Part shown: in pieces, positions 34,636 through 48,121 of the stretch
Layout of the letters: the number at the start of each line of letters is the position of its first letter
Numbering within the stretch: the first letter of the stretch is position 1
Origin: Acidovorax sp.
Lineage (GTDB): Bacteria > Pseudomonadota > Gammaproteobacteria > Burkholderiales > Burkholderiaceae_C
Reading direction: 5' to 3'
Assembly: GCF_016783915.1 (NCBI RefSeq)
Contig: NZ_JADHVT010000002.1
Location: forward strand, 47,428 to 111,427
Length of the DNA: 64,000 nucleotides
Program-made: the position numbers and the translations under genes
Notes under the pieces: generated by a model
The model's database searches: none
What the model saw: only the letters and a program-made list of their open reading frames with translations
Told to the model about the DNA's origin: nothing

Positions 34636-35727
34636 ATGGCCCGCATCAGTCTGGATTTGGCGCATTCGTACAAGCCGAACCCGCAGCAGGACAGCGACTA
34701 CGCCCTGCTGCCTTTGAAGATGGAGTTCGAGGACGGTGGCGCTTACGCGCTGCTCGGTCCCTCGGGCTGTGGCAAGACCACCATGCTCAACATCATGTCG
34801 GGCTTGCTTGTGCCGTCACACGGCAAGGTGCTGTTTGATGACCGCGACGTGACGCGTGCCAGCCCGCAGGAGCGCAACATTGCGCAGGTGTTCCAGTTCC
34901 CGGTGATCTACGACACCATGACGGTGGCCGAGAACCTGGCGTTCCCGCTGCGCAACCGCAAGGTGCCCGAGGCGCAGATCAAGCAGCGTGTGGGCGTGAT
35001 CGCCGAGATGCTGGAGATGAGTGGCCAGCTCAACCAGCGTGCGGCAGGCCTTGCGGCCGATGCCAAGCAGAAGATTTCTCTGGGCCGTGGACTGGTGCGC
35101 GCCGATGTGGCGGCCGTGCTGTTCGATGAGCCGCTCACGGTGATCGACCCGCACCTCAAGTGGCAGCTGCGGCGCAAGCTCAAGCAGATTCACCACGAAC
35201 TCAAACTCACGCTGATCTACGTGACCCATGACCAGGTGGAGGCGCTGACCTTTGCGGACCAGGTGGTGGTGATGACGCGCGGCAAGGCCGTGCAGGTGGG
35301 GTCTGCCGACGCCTTGTTCGAGCGACCTGCGCATACTTTTGTGGGGCACTTCATTGGCTCGCCGGGCATGAACTTTTTGTCTGCGCACAGCGAGGGCGAC
35401 AGTATCGCTGTGGCCGGGCATCGCCTGGCCAGCCCCGTGGGCCGTACGCTGCCGAACGGTGCCCTGCAGGTCGGCATCCGGCCCGAATACCTGGCCCTGG
35501 CCCAGCCGCAGCAGCCGGGCGCATTACCTTGCATGGTGGTGCAAGTGCAGGACATTGGCACCTACCTGATGCTGACCGCCAAGGTGGGCGAGCACACCGT
35601 CAAGGCGCGTTTCACACCCGAGACGCGCCTGCCGTCGGCCGGTGACACGGCGTGGCTGCAGGTGCTGGGCAACCACACCTGCTTCTACCAGAACGAACAG
35701 TTGCTGACCGCGGAGGTCGCCCCATGA
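34636..35727 (+). CDS. glpT: Glycerol ABC transporter ATP-binding protein (GlpT-like)
   Basis: Walker A GPSGCGKTT; degenerate signature AADAKQKISLGRGL; VTHDQVEAL. Confidence 0.8.
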   Translation: MARISLDLAHSYKPNPQQDSDYALLPLKMEFEDGGAYALLGPSGCGKTTMLNIMSGLLVPSHGKVLFDDRDVTRASPQERNIAQVFQFPVIYDTMTVAENLAFPLRNRKVPEAQIKQRVGVIAEMLEMSGQLNQRAAGLAADAKQKISLGRGLVRADVAAVLFDEPLTVIDPHLKWQLRRKLKQIHHELKLTLIYVTHDQVEALTFADQVVVMTRGKAVQVGSADALFERPAHTFVGHFIGSPGMNFLSAHSEGDSIAVAGHRLASPVGRTLPNGALQVGIRPEYLALAQPQQPGALPCMVVQVQDIGTYLMLTAKVGEHTVKARFTPETRLPSAGDTAWLQVLGNHTCFYQNEQLLTAEVAP

Positions 35728-35785
35728 GCGCCGCCCGGCCGCCCGAAGGCGCTCAGCACCGCAGTGCGCAGCACGGAGGTTTCCA

Positions 35786-36674
<889 letters not shown>

Positions 36675-36682
<8 letters not shown>

Positions 36683-37487
36683 AAAGCGCTTCCAGAAGCG
36701 GTCGATCTTCCTTGTTGTCTACCTGCTGTTCGCCCTGTTGCCCATCTACTGGATGGTCAACATGAGCTTCAAGACCAATGAGGAGATCCTTTCGACCTTC
36801 ACGTTCTTTCCACAGCATTTCACCTGGGCCAACTACAAGACCATCTTCACGGATGAATCCTGGTATTCGGGCTACATCAACAGCCTGATCTATGTGGCTA
36901 TCAACACGGTGATCTCGCTCACCGTGGCGCTGCCCGCAGCCTATGCATTCAGCCGCTACCAGTTCCTTGGCGACAAGCATGTGTTCTTCTGGCTGCTGAC
37001 CAACCGCATGACGCCACCAGCCGTGTTTTTGCTGCCGTTCTTCCAGCTCTACACGACTGTGGGGCTCATGGACACGCACATCGCAGTGGCGCTGGCGCAC
37101 TTGCTGTTCAACGTGCCGCTGGCCGTGTGGATTCTGGAAGGTTTCATGAGCGGCATTCCGCGTGAGATCGACGAGACGGCCTACATCGACGGTTACAGCT
37201 TTCCGCGCTTTTTCATGACCATCTTCTTGCCGCTTATCAAGGCCGGCGTGGGCGTTGCAGCGTTTTTCTGCTTCATGTTCAGCTGGGTGGAGCTGCTGCT
37301 GGCCCGCACGCTGACCAGCGTGAATGCCAAGCCCATCGTGGCCACCATGACGCGCACGGTGAGCGCATCGGGCATGGACTGGGCGACGCTGGCGGCAGCG
37401 GGCGTGCTGACCATCGTGCCGGGTGCGATCGTGATCTGGTTTGTTCGCCACTACATCGCAAAAGGCTTTGCGATGGGGCGGGTTTGA
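36675..37487 (+). CDS. glpQ: Glycerol ABC transporter permease (GlpQ-like)
   Basis: EIDETAYIDGYSFPRFFMTIFLPLIKAG; overlaps previous gene. Confidence 0.82.
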
Positions 37488-37499
37488 GGAGGCAGCGAG

Positions 37500-37808
37500 A
37501 TGTTTGACTGGATGGCCTGGACGCTGCCCGTGGCGGTGTTCTTCATTTGCATCGTGCTGATGCTGATCGGCATGACGGTGTGGGAGATCAAGTCGCCCAC
37601 CACGATGCGCAAGGGCTTTTTGCCGCTGGAGACGACGCGCGGTGATCGGCTGTTTATTGGGCTGCTGTCAGCGGCTTACGTGAATCTTATTTTTGTGGGC
37701 ATCAGCGGCAAGCTGGCCCAGTGGTTCAGCCTGCAGGGCGATCCGTCGATCTGGATCAGCTTTGTGCTGTCGATGGCAGTGCTGCTGCTCATCCTGCGCA
37801 AGGGGTGA
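37500..37808 (+). CDS. DUF2160-type small membrane protein of glycerol transporter operon
   Basis: 102 aa, about three TM segments, located between permease and binding protein. Confidence 0.75.
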   Translation: MFDWMAWTLPVAVFFICIVLMLIGMTVWEIKSPTTMRKGFLPLETTRGDRLFIGLLSAAYVNLIFVGISGKLAQWFSLQGDPSIWISFVLSMAVLLLILRKG

Positions 37809-37921
37809 GGTGCCTGCAGGCAGCCTTGATTTCAATGGTTCCCGTCGCGCGGCTCAACCCTTCCCCGGAGCCGCGCGACCCTTGCATCCAAAGGGGAGAT
37901 GACTATGAGGAGACAGGCACT

Positions 37922-39652
<1,731 letters not shown>

Positions 39653-39689
39653 TCCTCAGATCAAGGTGTTGTTGTAATCACCATTGATC

Positions 39690-39727
39690 GGCAGCCAAGG
39701 CCCAAAAGGTCTCTGGCTGCCTTTTTT
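39690..39727 (+). terminator. Rho-independent terminator after glpV
   Basis: GGCAGCCA...TGGCTGCC followed by TTTTTT. Confidence 0.85.
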
Positions 39728-39794
39728 GCTCCATACCGCCCTCGGCCCCTGTGCGGCTGCGGGGCGGGTTTTCACCCCGGGAGTGTCAGGAATT

Positions 39795-39810
39795 CAAGGG
39801 TAAACCCTTG
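39795..39810. promoter_or_regulatory. Palindrome CAAGGGTAAACCCTTG upstream of glpD
   Basis: Perfect 6-bp arms around TAAA, 15 bp before the glpD start; core shared with 33420-33433. Confidence 0.5.
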
Positions 39811-39825
39811 GTTTTTACTCCGCCC

Positions 39826-41433
39826 ATGGACAATCACCCCATGACCATTGCCACCGCTCCCCTTCCCACACGGCGCGCCGACCTCCTGGCCCGCCTCGCC
39901 CAGCCGCACCACTATGACCTCGCCGTGATCGGCGGCGGCGCGACGGGTCTGGGGGTAGCTCTGGATGCTGCCGCGCGTGGTTTCAGCGTGGTCCTGGTGG
40001 ATTCGCACGACTTCGCCAAAGGGACTTCGTCCCGCGCCACCAAGCTGGTGCATGGCGGTGTTCGTTACTTGGCGCAGGGCAATATTGCGCTGGTGCGCGA
40101 GGCGCTGCATGAGCGCACAACGCTGCTGCACAACGCGCCCCATCTGGCGCAACCGCTGCCTTTTGTGATGCCGTCGTACCGTTTCTGGGAAACGCCGTTC
40201 TATGGCATCGGTCTCATGATGTACGACGCTCTTGCTGGCAAGGCCGGTCTGGGCGCTACCGAGTTTCTGGGGCGCGCTCGAACCCTGCAATGCCTTCCGA
40301 CAGCCCGTACCGAGGGTCTCAAGGGTGGTGTCAAGTATTGGGACGGCCAGTTTGATGACGCTCGCTTGGCCTTGGCTCTGGCGCGTACGGCTGCGAGCCT
40401 GGGGGCGTTGGTTGTCAATTACTGTCCCGCACGGTCGCTGGTCCACGAGGCGGGCAAGGTCGTGGGTTTTGTCTGCGAGGACACGGACAGTGGCCAGCAG
40501 TTCACGGTGCGCGCCCGGTCGGTGGTCAACGCCACGGGTGTGTGGGTGGACACGCTGCGCCAGATGGACGGTGAAGCCATCGGGCGGCCCGTCAAGCCCA
40601 TGGTGGCACCCAGCCAGGGGGTGCACATTGTGGTGGACCGGGAGTTCCTGCCGTCTGACCACGCGCTGATGGTGCCCAAGACTGCCGATGGCCGCGTGTT
40701 GTTTGCCGTGCCATGGCTCGGCAAACTCATTTTGGGGACCACCGACAGCCCGCGCCAGGACGTGGTGCGTGAACCTGAACCCTTCCAGGAGGAGGTGCGG
40801 TTCATTCTGGAGGAGTCTGCGCGCTATCTAACCCGTGCGCCCCGTGTCGAGGACATTCGCAGTATCTGGGTGGGCTTGCGTCCGCTGGTCAAGCCGCAGG
40901 ACGACGATGGTGACAACACCAAGAAGATCAGTCGGGAGCACACCGTACTGGCCAGCCGCAGTGGCCTGATCACCGTGACCGGTGGAAAATGGACCACTTA
41001 CCGGGCAATGGCGGAAGATGTGTTGCAAAAATGCTTCACCACGGGCCTGCTGCCGGAAAAGCCGGCCGGTGTGACCAACCATCTGCCCCTGGTGGGAACC
41101 CCCGGAGAGCCCGTGCAGCACCGCATCAGCGATGCCCAGGGCCTCCACTCTTACGGCAGTGAAGCGGCCGCAGTGTTGGGAATGCCGGGTGCGCAGGCCG
41201 ATCTGGGCGGCGGCTTGACGGAGGCTATGGTGCGCTTTGCGGCCCGCTATGAATATGCCTGCACGGTGGAAGATGTGCTGGCGCGGCGTTCGCGCCTGCT
41301 GTTCCTGGATGCCCGCAAAGCCATAGACCTGGCGCCGGTTGTCGCGGGCATCCTGCGCGAGGAACTGGGCGCCGACCCGCAATTGGAGGCCTTTCTGGCC
41401 CTGGCGCAACAATATCTGCATGTGCCTGCATAA
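39826..41433 (+). CDS. glpD: Glycerol-3-phosphate dehydrogenase
   Basis: YDLAVIGGGATGLGVALDAAARGFSVVLVDSHDFAKGTSSRATKLVHGGVRYL. Confidence 0.96.
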   Translation: MDNHPMTIATAPLPTRRADLLARLAQPHHYDLAVIGGGATGLGVALDAAARGFSVVLVDSHDFAKGTSSRATKLVHGGVRYLAQGNIALVREALHERTTLLHNAPHLAQPLPFVMPSYRFWETPFYGIGLMMYDALAGKAGLGATEFLGRARTLQCLPTARTEGLKGGVKYWDGQFDDARLALALARTAASLGALVVNYCPARSLVHEAGKVVGFVCEDTDSGQQFTVRARSVVNATGVWVDTLRQMDGEAIGRPVKPMVAPSQGVHIVVDREFLPSDHALMVPKTADGRVLFAVPWLGKLILGTTDSPRQDVVREPEPFQEEVRFILEESARYLTRAPRVEDIRSIWVGLRPLVKPQDDDGDNTKKISREHTVLASRSGLITVTGGKWTTYRAMAEDVLQKCFTTGLLPEKPAGVTNHLPLVGTPGEPVQHRISDAQGLHSYGSEAAAVLGMPGAQADLGGGLTEAMVRFAARYEYACTVEDVLARRSRLLFLDARKAIDLAPVVAGILREELGADPQLEAFLALAQQYLHVPA

Positions 41434-41440
41434 CACTCGC

Positions 41441-41469
41441 TTGACTTCCCAAAAGTCTTTTGCAATAAT
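41441..41469 (+). promoter_or_regulatory. Sigma70-like promoter for the spc operon
   Basis: TTGACT - 17 bp - AATAAT. Confidence 0.7.
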
Positions 41470-41627
41470 CGAGGGCTTCGCGTTTCCTACGTGAAGTTTC
41501 TGCCCAGCGGGAAGTGCTGCAAATGGTTTGCGGTGCGGACGACGGGCCCAAGACTGACTGGCTGATCTTCAGCCCTCGAGAAGTTCTCTGGGGCTGTTGT
41601 CTTCTGGTGCAAGTTGGGAATATTGAA

Positions 41628-41996
41628 ATGATCCAGACAGAATCTCGGTTAGAGGTTGCCGACAATACCGGCGCCAAGTCCGTCCTTTGCATCAAGGTGC
41701 TGGGTGGCTCGAAGCGTCGCTATGCAAGCGTTGGCGACATCATCAAGGTGAGCATCAAAGAAGCCGCTCCACGTGGCCGCGTCAAAAAAGGCGAGGTTTA
41801 CAGTGCAGTGGTGGTTCGCACGGCGAAGGGTATTCGTCGCGGCGATGGTTCGCTCGTCAAATTCGATGGCAACGCCGCAGTGTTGCTGAATGCAAAGTTG
41901 GAGCCTATCGGCACCCGCATCTTTGGACCCGTGACGCGTGAACTGCGTACCGAAAAGTTCATGAAGATCGTGTCCTTGGCTCCTGAAGTTCTCTAA
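41628..41996 (+). CDS. rplN: 50S ribosomal protein L14
   Basis: [28 protein letters not shown]. Confidence 0.98.
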   Translation: MIQTESRLEVADNTGAKSVLCIKVLGGSKRRYASVGDIIKVSIKEAAPRGRVKKGEVYSAVVVRTAKGIRRGDGSLVKFDGNAAVLLNAKLEPIGTRIFGPVTRELRTEKFMKIVSLAPEVL

Positions 41997-42005
41997 GGAC
42001 GCGCC

Positions 42006-42326
42006 ATGAACAAGATTCGCAAGGGCGACGAAGTCATCGTGCTGACCGGCCGTGACAAGGGCAAGCGCGGCACTGTGTCGCTGCGCAAAGATGACTCCCA
42101 CCTCGTCATCGACGGTATCAATTTGGTCAAGAAGCATGCCAAGCCGAACCCGATGAAGGGTACGACCGGCGGCATCATCGAAAAGGCCATGCCGATTCAC
42201 CAGTCCAATGTGGCCATCTTCAATGCTGCTACCGGCAAGGCTGATCGCGTGGGCATCAAGGTGCAGGCTGACGGCACACGCGTTCGTGTGTTCAAGTCCA
42301 GCGGCGCTGAAATCAAGGCGGCCTAA
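42006..42326 (+). CDS. rplX: 50S ribosomal protein L24
   Basis: [24 protein letters not shown]. Confidence 0.98.
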   Translation: MNKIRKGDEVIVLTGRDKGKRGTVSLRKDDSHLVIDGINLVKKHAKPNPMKGTTGGIIEKAMPIHQSNVAIFNAATGKADRVGIKVQADGTRVRVFKSSGAEIKAA

Positions 42327-42335
42327 GGGGTAAAC

Positions 42336-42875
42336 ATGGCACGACTCCAAGAAATTTACCGCGACAAGATCGCACCCGAGCTGACCAAGCAGTTCGGTTA
42401 CACCTCGCCGATGCAGGTTCCCCGTCTGACCAAGATCACCCTGAACATGGGCGTGAGCGAAGCAGTCTCGGACAAGAAGGTGATGGACAACGCCGTGGCC
42501 GACCTGACCAAGATTGCTGGTCAGAAGCCTGTGGTGACCAAGGCCAAGAAGGCTATCGCCGGTTTCAAGATCCGCGAAGGTCAAGCCATCGGTTGCATGG
42601 TCACGCTGCGTGGCGTGCAGATGTATGAGTTCCTGGATCGTTTCGTGACCGTGGCGCTGCCTCGCGTTCGTGACTTCCGTGGTATCTCCGGTCGCGCCTT
42701 CGATGGCCGTGGCAACTACAACATCGGCGTCAAAGAACAGATCATCTTCCCTGAAATTGAGTACGACAAGGTTGACGCCCTGCGCGGTCTCAATATCAGC
42801 ATCACCACGACGGCCAAGTCCGACGAAGAAGCCAAGGCGCTTCTCGCTGGTTTCCGTTTCCCGTTCAAGAACTGA
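42336..42875 (+). CDS. rplE: 50S ribosomal protein L5
   Basis: [22 protein letters not shown]. Confidence 0.98.
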   Translation: MARLQEIYRDKIAPELTKQFGYTSPMQVPRLTKITLNMGVSEAVSDKKVMDNAVADLTKIAGQKPVVTKAKKAIAGFKIREGQAIGCMVTLRGVQMYEFLDRFVTVALPRVRDFRGISGRAFDGRGNYNIGVKEQIIFPEIEYDKVDALRGLNISITTTAKSDEEAKALLAGFRFPFKN

Positions 42876-42883
42876 GGCGAAGC

Positions 42884-43189
42884 ATGGCTAAAGTAGCTTT
42901 GATCCAGCGCGAACTGAAGCGCGAAAAACTGGCAGCCAAGTACGCAACCAAGTATGCGGAACTGAAGGCAATCGCTGGCGATGCCAAGCGCAGCGACGAA
43001 GAGCGTGATGCAGCCCGCCTGGGCCTGCAAAAGCTCCCGCGTAACGCCAACCCCACACGTCAGCGCAACCGTTGCGAAATCACCGGTCGTCCACGTGGCA
43101 CCTTCCGTCAATTCGGTCTGGCTCGCGCCAAGATCCGCGAACTGGCTTTCAATGGCGACATCCCTGGTGTCACCAAGGCCAGCTGGTAA
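42884..43189 (+). CDS. rpsN: 30S ribosomal protein S14
   Basis: [40 protein letters not shown]. Confidence 0.98.
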   Translation: MAKVALIQRELKREKLAAKYATKYAELKAIAGDAKRSDEERDAARLGLQKLPRNANPTRQRNRCEITGRPRGTFRQFGLARAKIRELAFNGDIPGVTKASW

Positions 43190-43209
43190 GCAGGCAGGAG
43201 AGATTAAAC

Positions 43210-43605
43210 ATGAGCATGAGTGATCCCATCGCTGACTTGCTGACCCGCATCCGTAATGCACAGATGGTCTCCAAGGCCACGGTTCAGGTGCCTTCTTCCA
43301 AAGTGAAGATTGCCATCGCCCAGGTGCTGAAGGACGAAGGTTACATCGACGGCTTCCAGGTCAAGACCGAAGCTGGCAAGTCCGAACTCGAAATTGCCCT
43401 GAAGTATTACGCAGGCCGTCCAGTGATTGAACGCATCGAGCGCGTCAGCCGCCCTGGTCTGCGTGTCTACAAAGGCCGTGATTCCATTCCACAAGTCATG
43501 AACGGTCTGGGTGTGGCAATTGTCACAACTCCCAAGGGTGTGATGACTGATCGCAAGGCGCGCGCTACCGGTGTCGGTGGCGAAGTGCTCTGCTACGTGG
43601 CCTAA
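43210..43605 (+). CDS. rpsH: 30S ribosomal protein S8
   Basis: [18 protein letters not shown]. Confidence 0.98.
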   Translation: MSMSDPIADLLTRIRNAQMVSKATVQVPSSKVKIAIAQVLKDEGYIDGFQVKTEAGKSELEIALKYYAGRPVIERIERVSRPGLRVYKGRDSIPQVMNGLGVAIVTTPKGVMTDRKARATGVGGEVLCYVA

Positions 43606-43630
43606 CCCGCGGCATTGAGGAGAAACTGAA

Positions 43631-44164
43631 ATGTCCCGAGTAGGAAAAATGCCCGTGACCATCCCCGCAGGTGTGGATGTGTCCGTGAAGAGTGACCAGA
43701 TCTCCGTGAAGGGCTCTGGCGGCACGCTGTCGCTGGCGCAAAACGCGCTGGTGAAGGTGTCGAGCAATGAAGGCAAGCTCAGCTTTGAGCCTGCCAATGA
43801 TTCCCGCGAAGCCAATGCCATGAGCGGCACGATTCGCCAGTTGGTCAACAACATGGTGGTCGGCGTCAGCAAGGGCTTCGAAAAGAAGCTGAGCTTGGTA
43901 GGCGTGGGTTACAAGGCTGCTGCAGCCGGTTCCAAGCTGAACCTGGCCGTCGGCTATTCGCACCCGGTCAACATCGAGATGCCCGCTGGTATCACGGTTG
44001 CCACCCCTACCCCCACTGAAGTGGTGATCAAGGGTGCTGATCGTCAACGCGTCGGTCAGATCGCCGCTGAGATCCGTGCTGTTCGTCCACCCGAGCCCTA
44101 CAAGGGCAAGGGCATCCGCTACGCGGACGAAAAGATCACGATCAAAGAGACCAAGAAGAAATAA
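43631..44164 (+). CDS. rplF: 50S ribosomal protein L6
   Basis: [28 protein letters not shown]. Confidence 0.98.
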   Translation: MSRVGKMPVTIPAGVDVSVKSDQISVKGSGGTLSLAQNALVKVSSNEGKLSFEPANDSREANAMSGTIRQLVNNMVVGVSKGFEKKLSLVGVGYKAAAAGSKLNLAVGYSHPVNIEMPAGITVATPTPTEVVIKGADRQRVGQIAAEIRAVRPPEPYKGKGIRYADEKITIKETKKK

Positions 44165-44175
44165 GGAGCTGCAAC

Positions 44176-44541
44176 ATGTTGACCAAGAAAGAGCAGCGTC
44201 TTCGTCGTTCGCGCCAGACCCGCATCCGCATTGCACAGCAAGGCGTGGCTCGTCTCACCGTGAACCGTACGAACCTCCATATCTACGCCAGTGTGATTTC
44301 CGGCGACGGCAGCAAGGTGCTGGCAAGCGCTTCGACGGCAGAAGCCGATGTGCGCAAGTCGCTCGGCGGTTCGGGCAAGGGTGGCAATGCCGCTGCAGCC
44401 CAGATCATCGGCAAGCGTATCGCTGAGAAGGCGAAAGCTGCGGGTGTCGAGAAGGTTGCATTTGATCGCGCAGGCTTTGCCTACCACGGTCGCGTCAAGG
44501 CCCTGGCCGACGCAGCCCGTGAAGCCGGCCTGCAGTTCTAA
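44176..44541 (+). CDS. rplR: 50S ribosomal protein L18
   Basis: [23 protein letters not shown]. Confidence 0.98.
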   Translation: MLTKKEQRLRRSRQTRIRIAQQGVARLTVNRTNLHIYASVISGDGSKVLASASTAEADVRKSLGGSGKGGNAAAAQIIGKRIAEKAKAAGVEKVAFDRAGFAYHGRVKALADAAREAGLQF

Positions 44542-44558
44542 GCGGAGCGGAATAAAAA

Positions 44559-45077
44559 ATGGCTAAATTTCAACCCAAAGTGCAAGACGAAGGTCGTGAC
44601 GACGGTCTGCGCGAAAAAATGATCGCGGTCAACCGCGTGACCAAAGTCGTGAAGGGTGGCCGTATCCTCGGTTTCGCCGCACTGACTGTGGTTGGCGACG
44701 GTGACGGCCGCGTGGGCATGGGTAAGGGCAAGTCCAAGGAAGTGCCTGCTGCCGTGCAGAAGGCGATGGAAGAAGCCCGCCGCAACATGGTCAAGGTGTC
44801 CCTGAAGAACGGCACCATTTATCACAACGTTACCGGCCACCATGGCGCGGCAGTAGTGATGATGGCTCCCGCTCCCAAGGGTACCGGTATCATCGCTGGC
44901 GGCCCAATGCGCGCTGTCTTTGAAGTGCTGGGTGTGACCGACATCGTGGCCAAGAGCCACGGCTCGTCGAATCCCTACAACATGGTCCGTGCTACCTTTG
45001 ACGCGCTCGTCAACTCGACGACTCCGTCGAACGTGGCAGCCAAGCGCGGCAAGACAGTCGAAGACATCTTCGCCTGA
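44559..45077 (+). CDS. rpsE: 30S ribosomal protein S5
   Basis: [26 protein letters not shown]. Confidence 0.98.
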   Translation: MAKFQPKVQDEGRDDGLREKMIAVNRVTKVVKGGRILGFAALTVVGDGDGRVGMGKGKSKEVPAAVQKAMEEARRNMVKVSLKNGTIYHNVTGHHGAAVVMMAPAPKGTGIIAGGPMRAVFEVLGVTDIVAKSHGSSNPYNMVRATFDALVNSTTPSNVAAKRGKTVEDIFA

Positions 45078-45091
45078 ACCGGAGCCTGAAT

Positions 45092-45274
45092 ATGACAACG
45101 CAACAAACAGTCAAGATTCAACTGGTGCGCAGCCCGATTGGCACCAAGGAATCGCACCGCGCCACCGTTCGTGGCCTGGGTCTGCGCAAGCTGAACAGCG
45201 TCAGCGAATTGAAGGATTCGCCCGAAGTTCGCGGCATGATTAACAAGATCAGCTACCTGGTCAAAATCGTCTGA
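45092..45274 (+). CDS. rpmD: 50S ribosomal protein L30
   Basis: [28 protein letters not shown]. Confidence 0.97.
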   Translation: MTTQQTVKIQLVRSPIGTKESHRATVRGLGLRKLNSVSELKDSPEVRGMINKISYLVKIV

Positions 45275-45284
45275 GAGATAGATC

Positions 45285-45716
45285 ATGGAACTCAATAGCA
45301 TCAAGCCCGCAGACGGCGCCAAGCATGCCAAGCGCCGCGTAGGCCGTGGTATCGGCTCCGGTCTGGGCAAGACCGCTGGCCGTGGTCACAAGGGCCAAAA
45401 GTCCCGCTCTGGTGGCTACCACAAGGTGGGCTTCGAAGGCGGTCAAATGCCTCTGCAACGTCGCTTGCCCAAGCGCGGCTTCAAGTCGCACCTGCTCAAG
45501 TTCAATGCAGAAGTTACGCTGACGGCGCTGGACCAACTGGGCCTGGCCGAAGTGGATGTGCTGGCACTGAAGCAAGCTGGTCTGGTGGGCGAACTGGCCA
45601 AGGTGGTCAAGGTCATCAAGAGCGGTTCCCTGACCAAGGCAGTCAAGCTGTCTGGCGTGGGCGCTACGGCTGGTGCCAAGGCAGCCATCGAAGCTGCTGG
45701 CGGCAGCGTCGCCTGA
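45285..45716 (+). CDS. rplO: 50S ribosomal protein L15
   Basis: [41 protein letters not shown]. Confidence 0.98.
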   Translation: MELNSIKPADGAKHAKRRVGRGIGSGLGKTAGRGHKGQKSRSGGYHKVGFEGGQMPLQRRLPKRGFKSHLLKFNAEVTLTALDQLGLAEVDVLALKQAGLVGELAKVVKVIKSGSLTKAVKLSGVGATAGAKAAIEAAGGSVA

Positions 45717-45740
45717 GTGTGGCACTGAAGGAAGGCATCT

Positions 45741-47060
45741 GTGGCTACTAGCGCGGCTCAAATTGCAAAGACCGGAAAATTCGGCGACCTGCGTCGTCGT
45801 CTGGTTTTTCTGTTGTTAGCGCTGGTCGTATACCGCATCGGGGCTCATATCCCTGTGCCAGGTATCGATCCAGCCCAACTTCAGCAGCTGTTCAGTGGCC
45901 AGCAGGGCGGCATCCTGAACCTGTTCAACATGTTCTCGGGCGGTGCGCTGTCGCGTTTCACGGTGTTCGCTCTGGGGATCATGCCGTACATCTCTGCATC
46001 GATCATCATGCAGTTGATGACATACGTGCTGCCGGCCTTTGAGCAGTTGAAGAAGGAAGGCGAAGCAGGTCGCAGAAAGATCACGCAATACACCCGTTAC
46101 GGGACCTTGGGCCTGGCGCTGTTTCAGTCTCTGGGTATTGCTGTTGCTCTCGAAAGCTCTGCTGGCTTGGTTCTGAGCCCCGGCTTTGGCTTCCGCCTGA
46201 CTGCAGTGGTCAGTTTGACGGCAGGAACCATGTTTCTGATGTGGTTGGGTGAGCAGATCACTGAGCGTGGCCTGGGCAACGGGATTTCGATCCTGATCTT
46301 CGGTGGTATCGCTGCCGGGTTACCCAGTTCGATCGGTGGTCTTCTGGAGTTGGTTCGTACCGGCGCCATGAGCATCCTGGCAGCCATCTTCATCGTTATC
46401 GTGGTGGGTCTGGTGACTTACTTCGTGGTGTTCGTAGAGCGTGGTCAGCGCAAGATTCTGGTGAACTATGCACGGCGACAAGTCGGCAACAAGGTGTATG
46501 GCGGTCAATCGTCGCACTTGCCCTTGAAACTGAACATGGCCGGTGTGATTCCTCCGATCTTCGCGTCGTCGATCATCTTGCTGCCTGCGACGGTGGTGAA
46601 CTGGTTCAGTGCTGGTGAATCGATGCGTTGGCTCAAGGACATCTCGGGTGCACTGACTCCAGGTCAGCCAATCTACGTGATGTTCTATGCTGCTGCGATC
46701 ATTTTCTTCTGCTTTTTCTACACGGCGTTGGTGTTCAACAGTCGCGAGACAGCAGATAACCTGAAGAAGAGCGGTGCGTTCATCCCAGGCATTCGTCCCG
46801 GTGAACAAACGGCCCGCTACATCGACAAGATCTTGGTTCGCCTGACCTTGGCCGGTGCTGTGTACATCACTTTCGTGTGTCTGTTGCCGGAGTTTCTGAT
46901 CCTGAAGTACAACGTACCGTTTTACTTTGGTGGAACTTCGCTGCTGATTATTGTGGTGGTGACCATGGACTTCATGGCCCAGGTCCAGAACTACATGATG
47001 TCGCAACAGTACGAATCGCTGCTCAAGAAGGCTAACTTCAAAGGCAGTACAGGCGGTTGA
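45741..47060 (+). CDS. secY: Preprotein translocase subunit SecY
   Basis: [26 protein letters not shown] start. Confidence 0.98.
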   Translation: MATSAAQIAKTGKFGDLRRRLVFLLLALVVYRIGAHIPVPGIDPAQLQQLFSGQQGGILNLFNMFSGGALSRFTVFALGIMPYISASIIMQLMTYVLPAFEQLKKEGEAGRRKITQYTRYGTLGLALFQSLGIAVALESSAGLVLSPGFGFRLTAVVSLTAGTMFLMWLGEQITERGLGNGISILIFGGIAAGLPSSIGGLLELVRTGAMSILAAIFIVIVVGLVTYFVVFVERGQRKILVNYARRQVGNKVYGGQSSHLPLKLNMAGVIPPIFASSIILLPATVVNWFSAGESMRWLKDISGALTPGQPIYVMFYAAAIIFFCFFYTALVFNSRETADNLKKSGAFIPGIRPGEQTARYIDKILVRLTLAGAVYITFVCLLPEFLILKYNVPFYFGGTSLLIIVVVTMDFMAQVQNYMMSQQYESLLKKANFKGSTGG

Positions 47061-47080
47061 CAGCACGAGGGTAGCGCCCA

Positions 47081-47161
47081 GCGCTGCCCACAAAGAGTTG
47101 GATATCGATTGAGTTGGCGCCCCACGATTTTTCGCGGGCACAAATTGTGTTCCGTGCGAAG
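47081..47161 (+). pseudogene. infA: infA (translation initiation factor IF-1) 3' remnant
   Basis: Frame 47081-47161 reads ALPTKSWISIELAPHDFSRAQIVFRAK, resembling the IF-1 C-terminus [25 protein letters not shown] (recalled); upstream in-frame TAG at 47072; no N-terminal half. Confidence 0.7.
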
Positions 47162-47197
47162 CAGCCGGGACGGATGGAAAAGTTTTAGGAGAATGCA

Positions 47198-47311
47198 ATG
47201 AGAGTTTCGGCTTCGGTCAAAAAAATCTGCCGCAACTGCAAGATCATCCGCCGCAAGGGTGTGGTGCGCGTGATCTGCACGGATCTGCGTCACAAGCAGC
47301 GCCAAGGTTGA
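47198..47311 (+). CDS. rpmJ: 50S ribosomal protein L36
   Basis: [37 protein letters not shown], 37 aa (too short for the ORF track). Confidence 0.97.
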   Translation: MRVSASVKKICRNCKIIRRKGVVRVICTDLRHKQRQG

Positions 47312-47334
47312 TTGGAAAGTATTAGAGGACGCAT

Positions 47335-47700
47335 ATGGCACGTATCGCTGGCATTAACATTCCGCCGCACAAGCACGCGGAAATCGGTTTGACCGCCATT
47401 TTTGGCATTGGTCGCACCCGCGCTCGCAAGATCTGCGAAGCAACTGGTATCGCTTACTCCAAGAAGATCAAGGATCTGACGGACGGCGATCTAGAAAAAA
47501 TTCGCGAGCAAATCGAGCAGTTCACCATTGAAGGTGACCTGCGCCGCGAAACCACGATGAACATCAAGCGTTTGATGGACATCGGCTGCTATCGTGGCTT
47601 CCGCCATCGCCGCGGTCTGCCAATGCGTGGTCAGCGCACCCGTACCAATGCTCGCACTCGCAAGGGTCCGCGCAAGGGTGCAGCTGCACTGAAGAAATAA
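47335..47700 (+). CDS. rpsM: 30S ribosomal protein S13
   Basis: [30 protein letters not shown]. Confidence 0.98.
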   Translation: MARIAGINIPPHKHAEIGLTAIFGIGRTRARKICEATGIAYSKKIKDLTDGDLEKIREQIEQFTIEGDLRRETTMNIKRLMDIGCYRGFRHRRGLPMRGQRTRTNARTRKGPRKGAAALKK

Positions 47701-47716
47701 AGATTGAAAGATCATC

Positions 47717-48121
47717 ATGGCTAAGTCTCCTGCCAATAACGCAGCTCAGCGCGTTCGCAAGAAGGTCCGGAAGAATGTTTCGGACGGCATTGCACACGTG
47801 CACGCCTCGTTCAACAACACCATCATCACGATCACCGACCGTCAGGGCAACGCCCTGTCGTGGGCTTCGTCCGGTGGCCAAGGTTTCAAGGGTTCGCGCA
47901 AGTCCACCCCATTCGCAGCCCAGGTGGCTTCGGAAGTGGCTGGTCGCGCTGCCATCGATCAAGGTATCAAGAACCTGGACGTCGAAATCAAGGGCCCAGG
48001 TCCTGGTCGTGAGTCTTCGGTGCGCGCATTGGGCGCACTGGGCATCCGTATCACATCGATCTCCGATGTGACCCCGGTGCCACACAACGGCTGCCGCCCT
48101 CAAAAGCGCCGTCGTATCTAA
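47717..48121 (+). CDS. rpsK: 30S ribosomal protein S11
   Basis: [31 protein letters not shown]. Confidence 0.98.
   Translation: MAKSPANNAAQRVRKKVRKNVSDGIAHVHASFNNTIITITDRQGNALSWASSGGQGFKGSRKSTPFAAQVASEVAGRAAIDQGIKNLDVEIKGPGPGRESSVRALGALGIRITSISDVTPVPHNGCRPQKRRRI

Noticed and set aside
45816-45830. tagcgct match to the dispersed repeat inside secY
   Set aside because: Only seven bases match; flanks do not align to the family.
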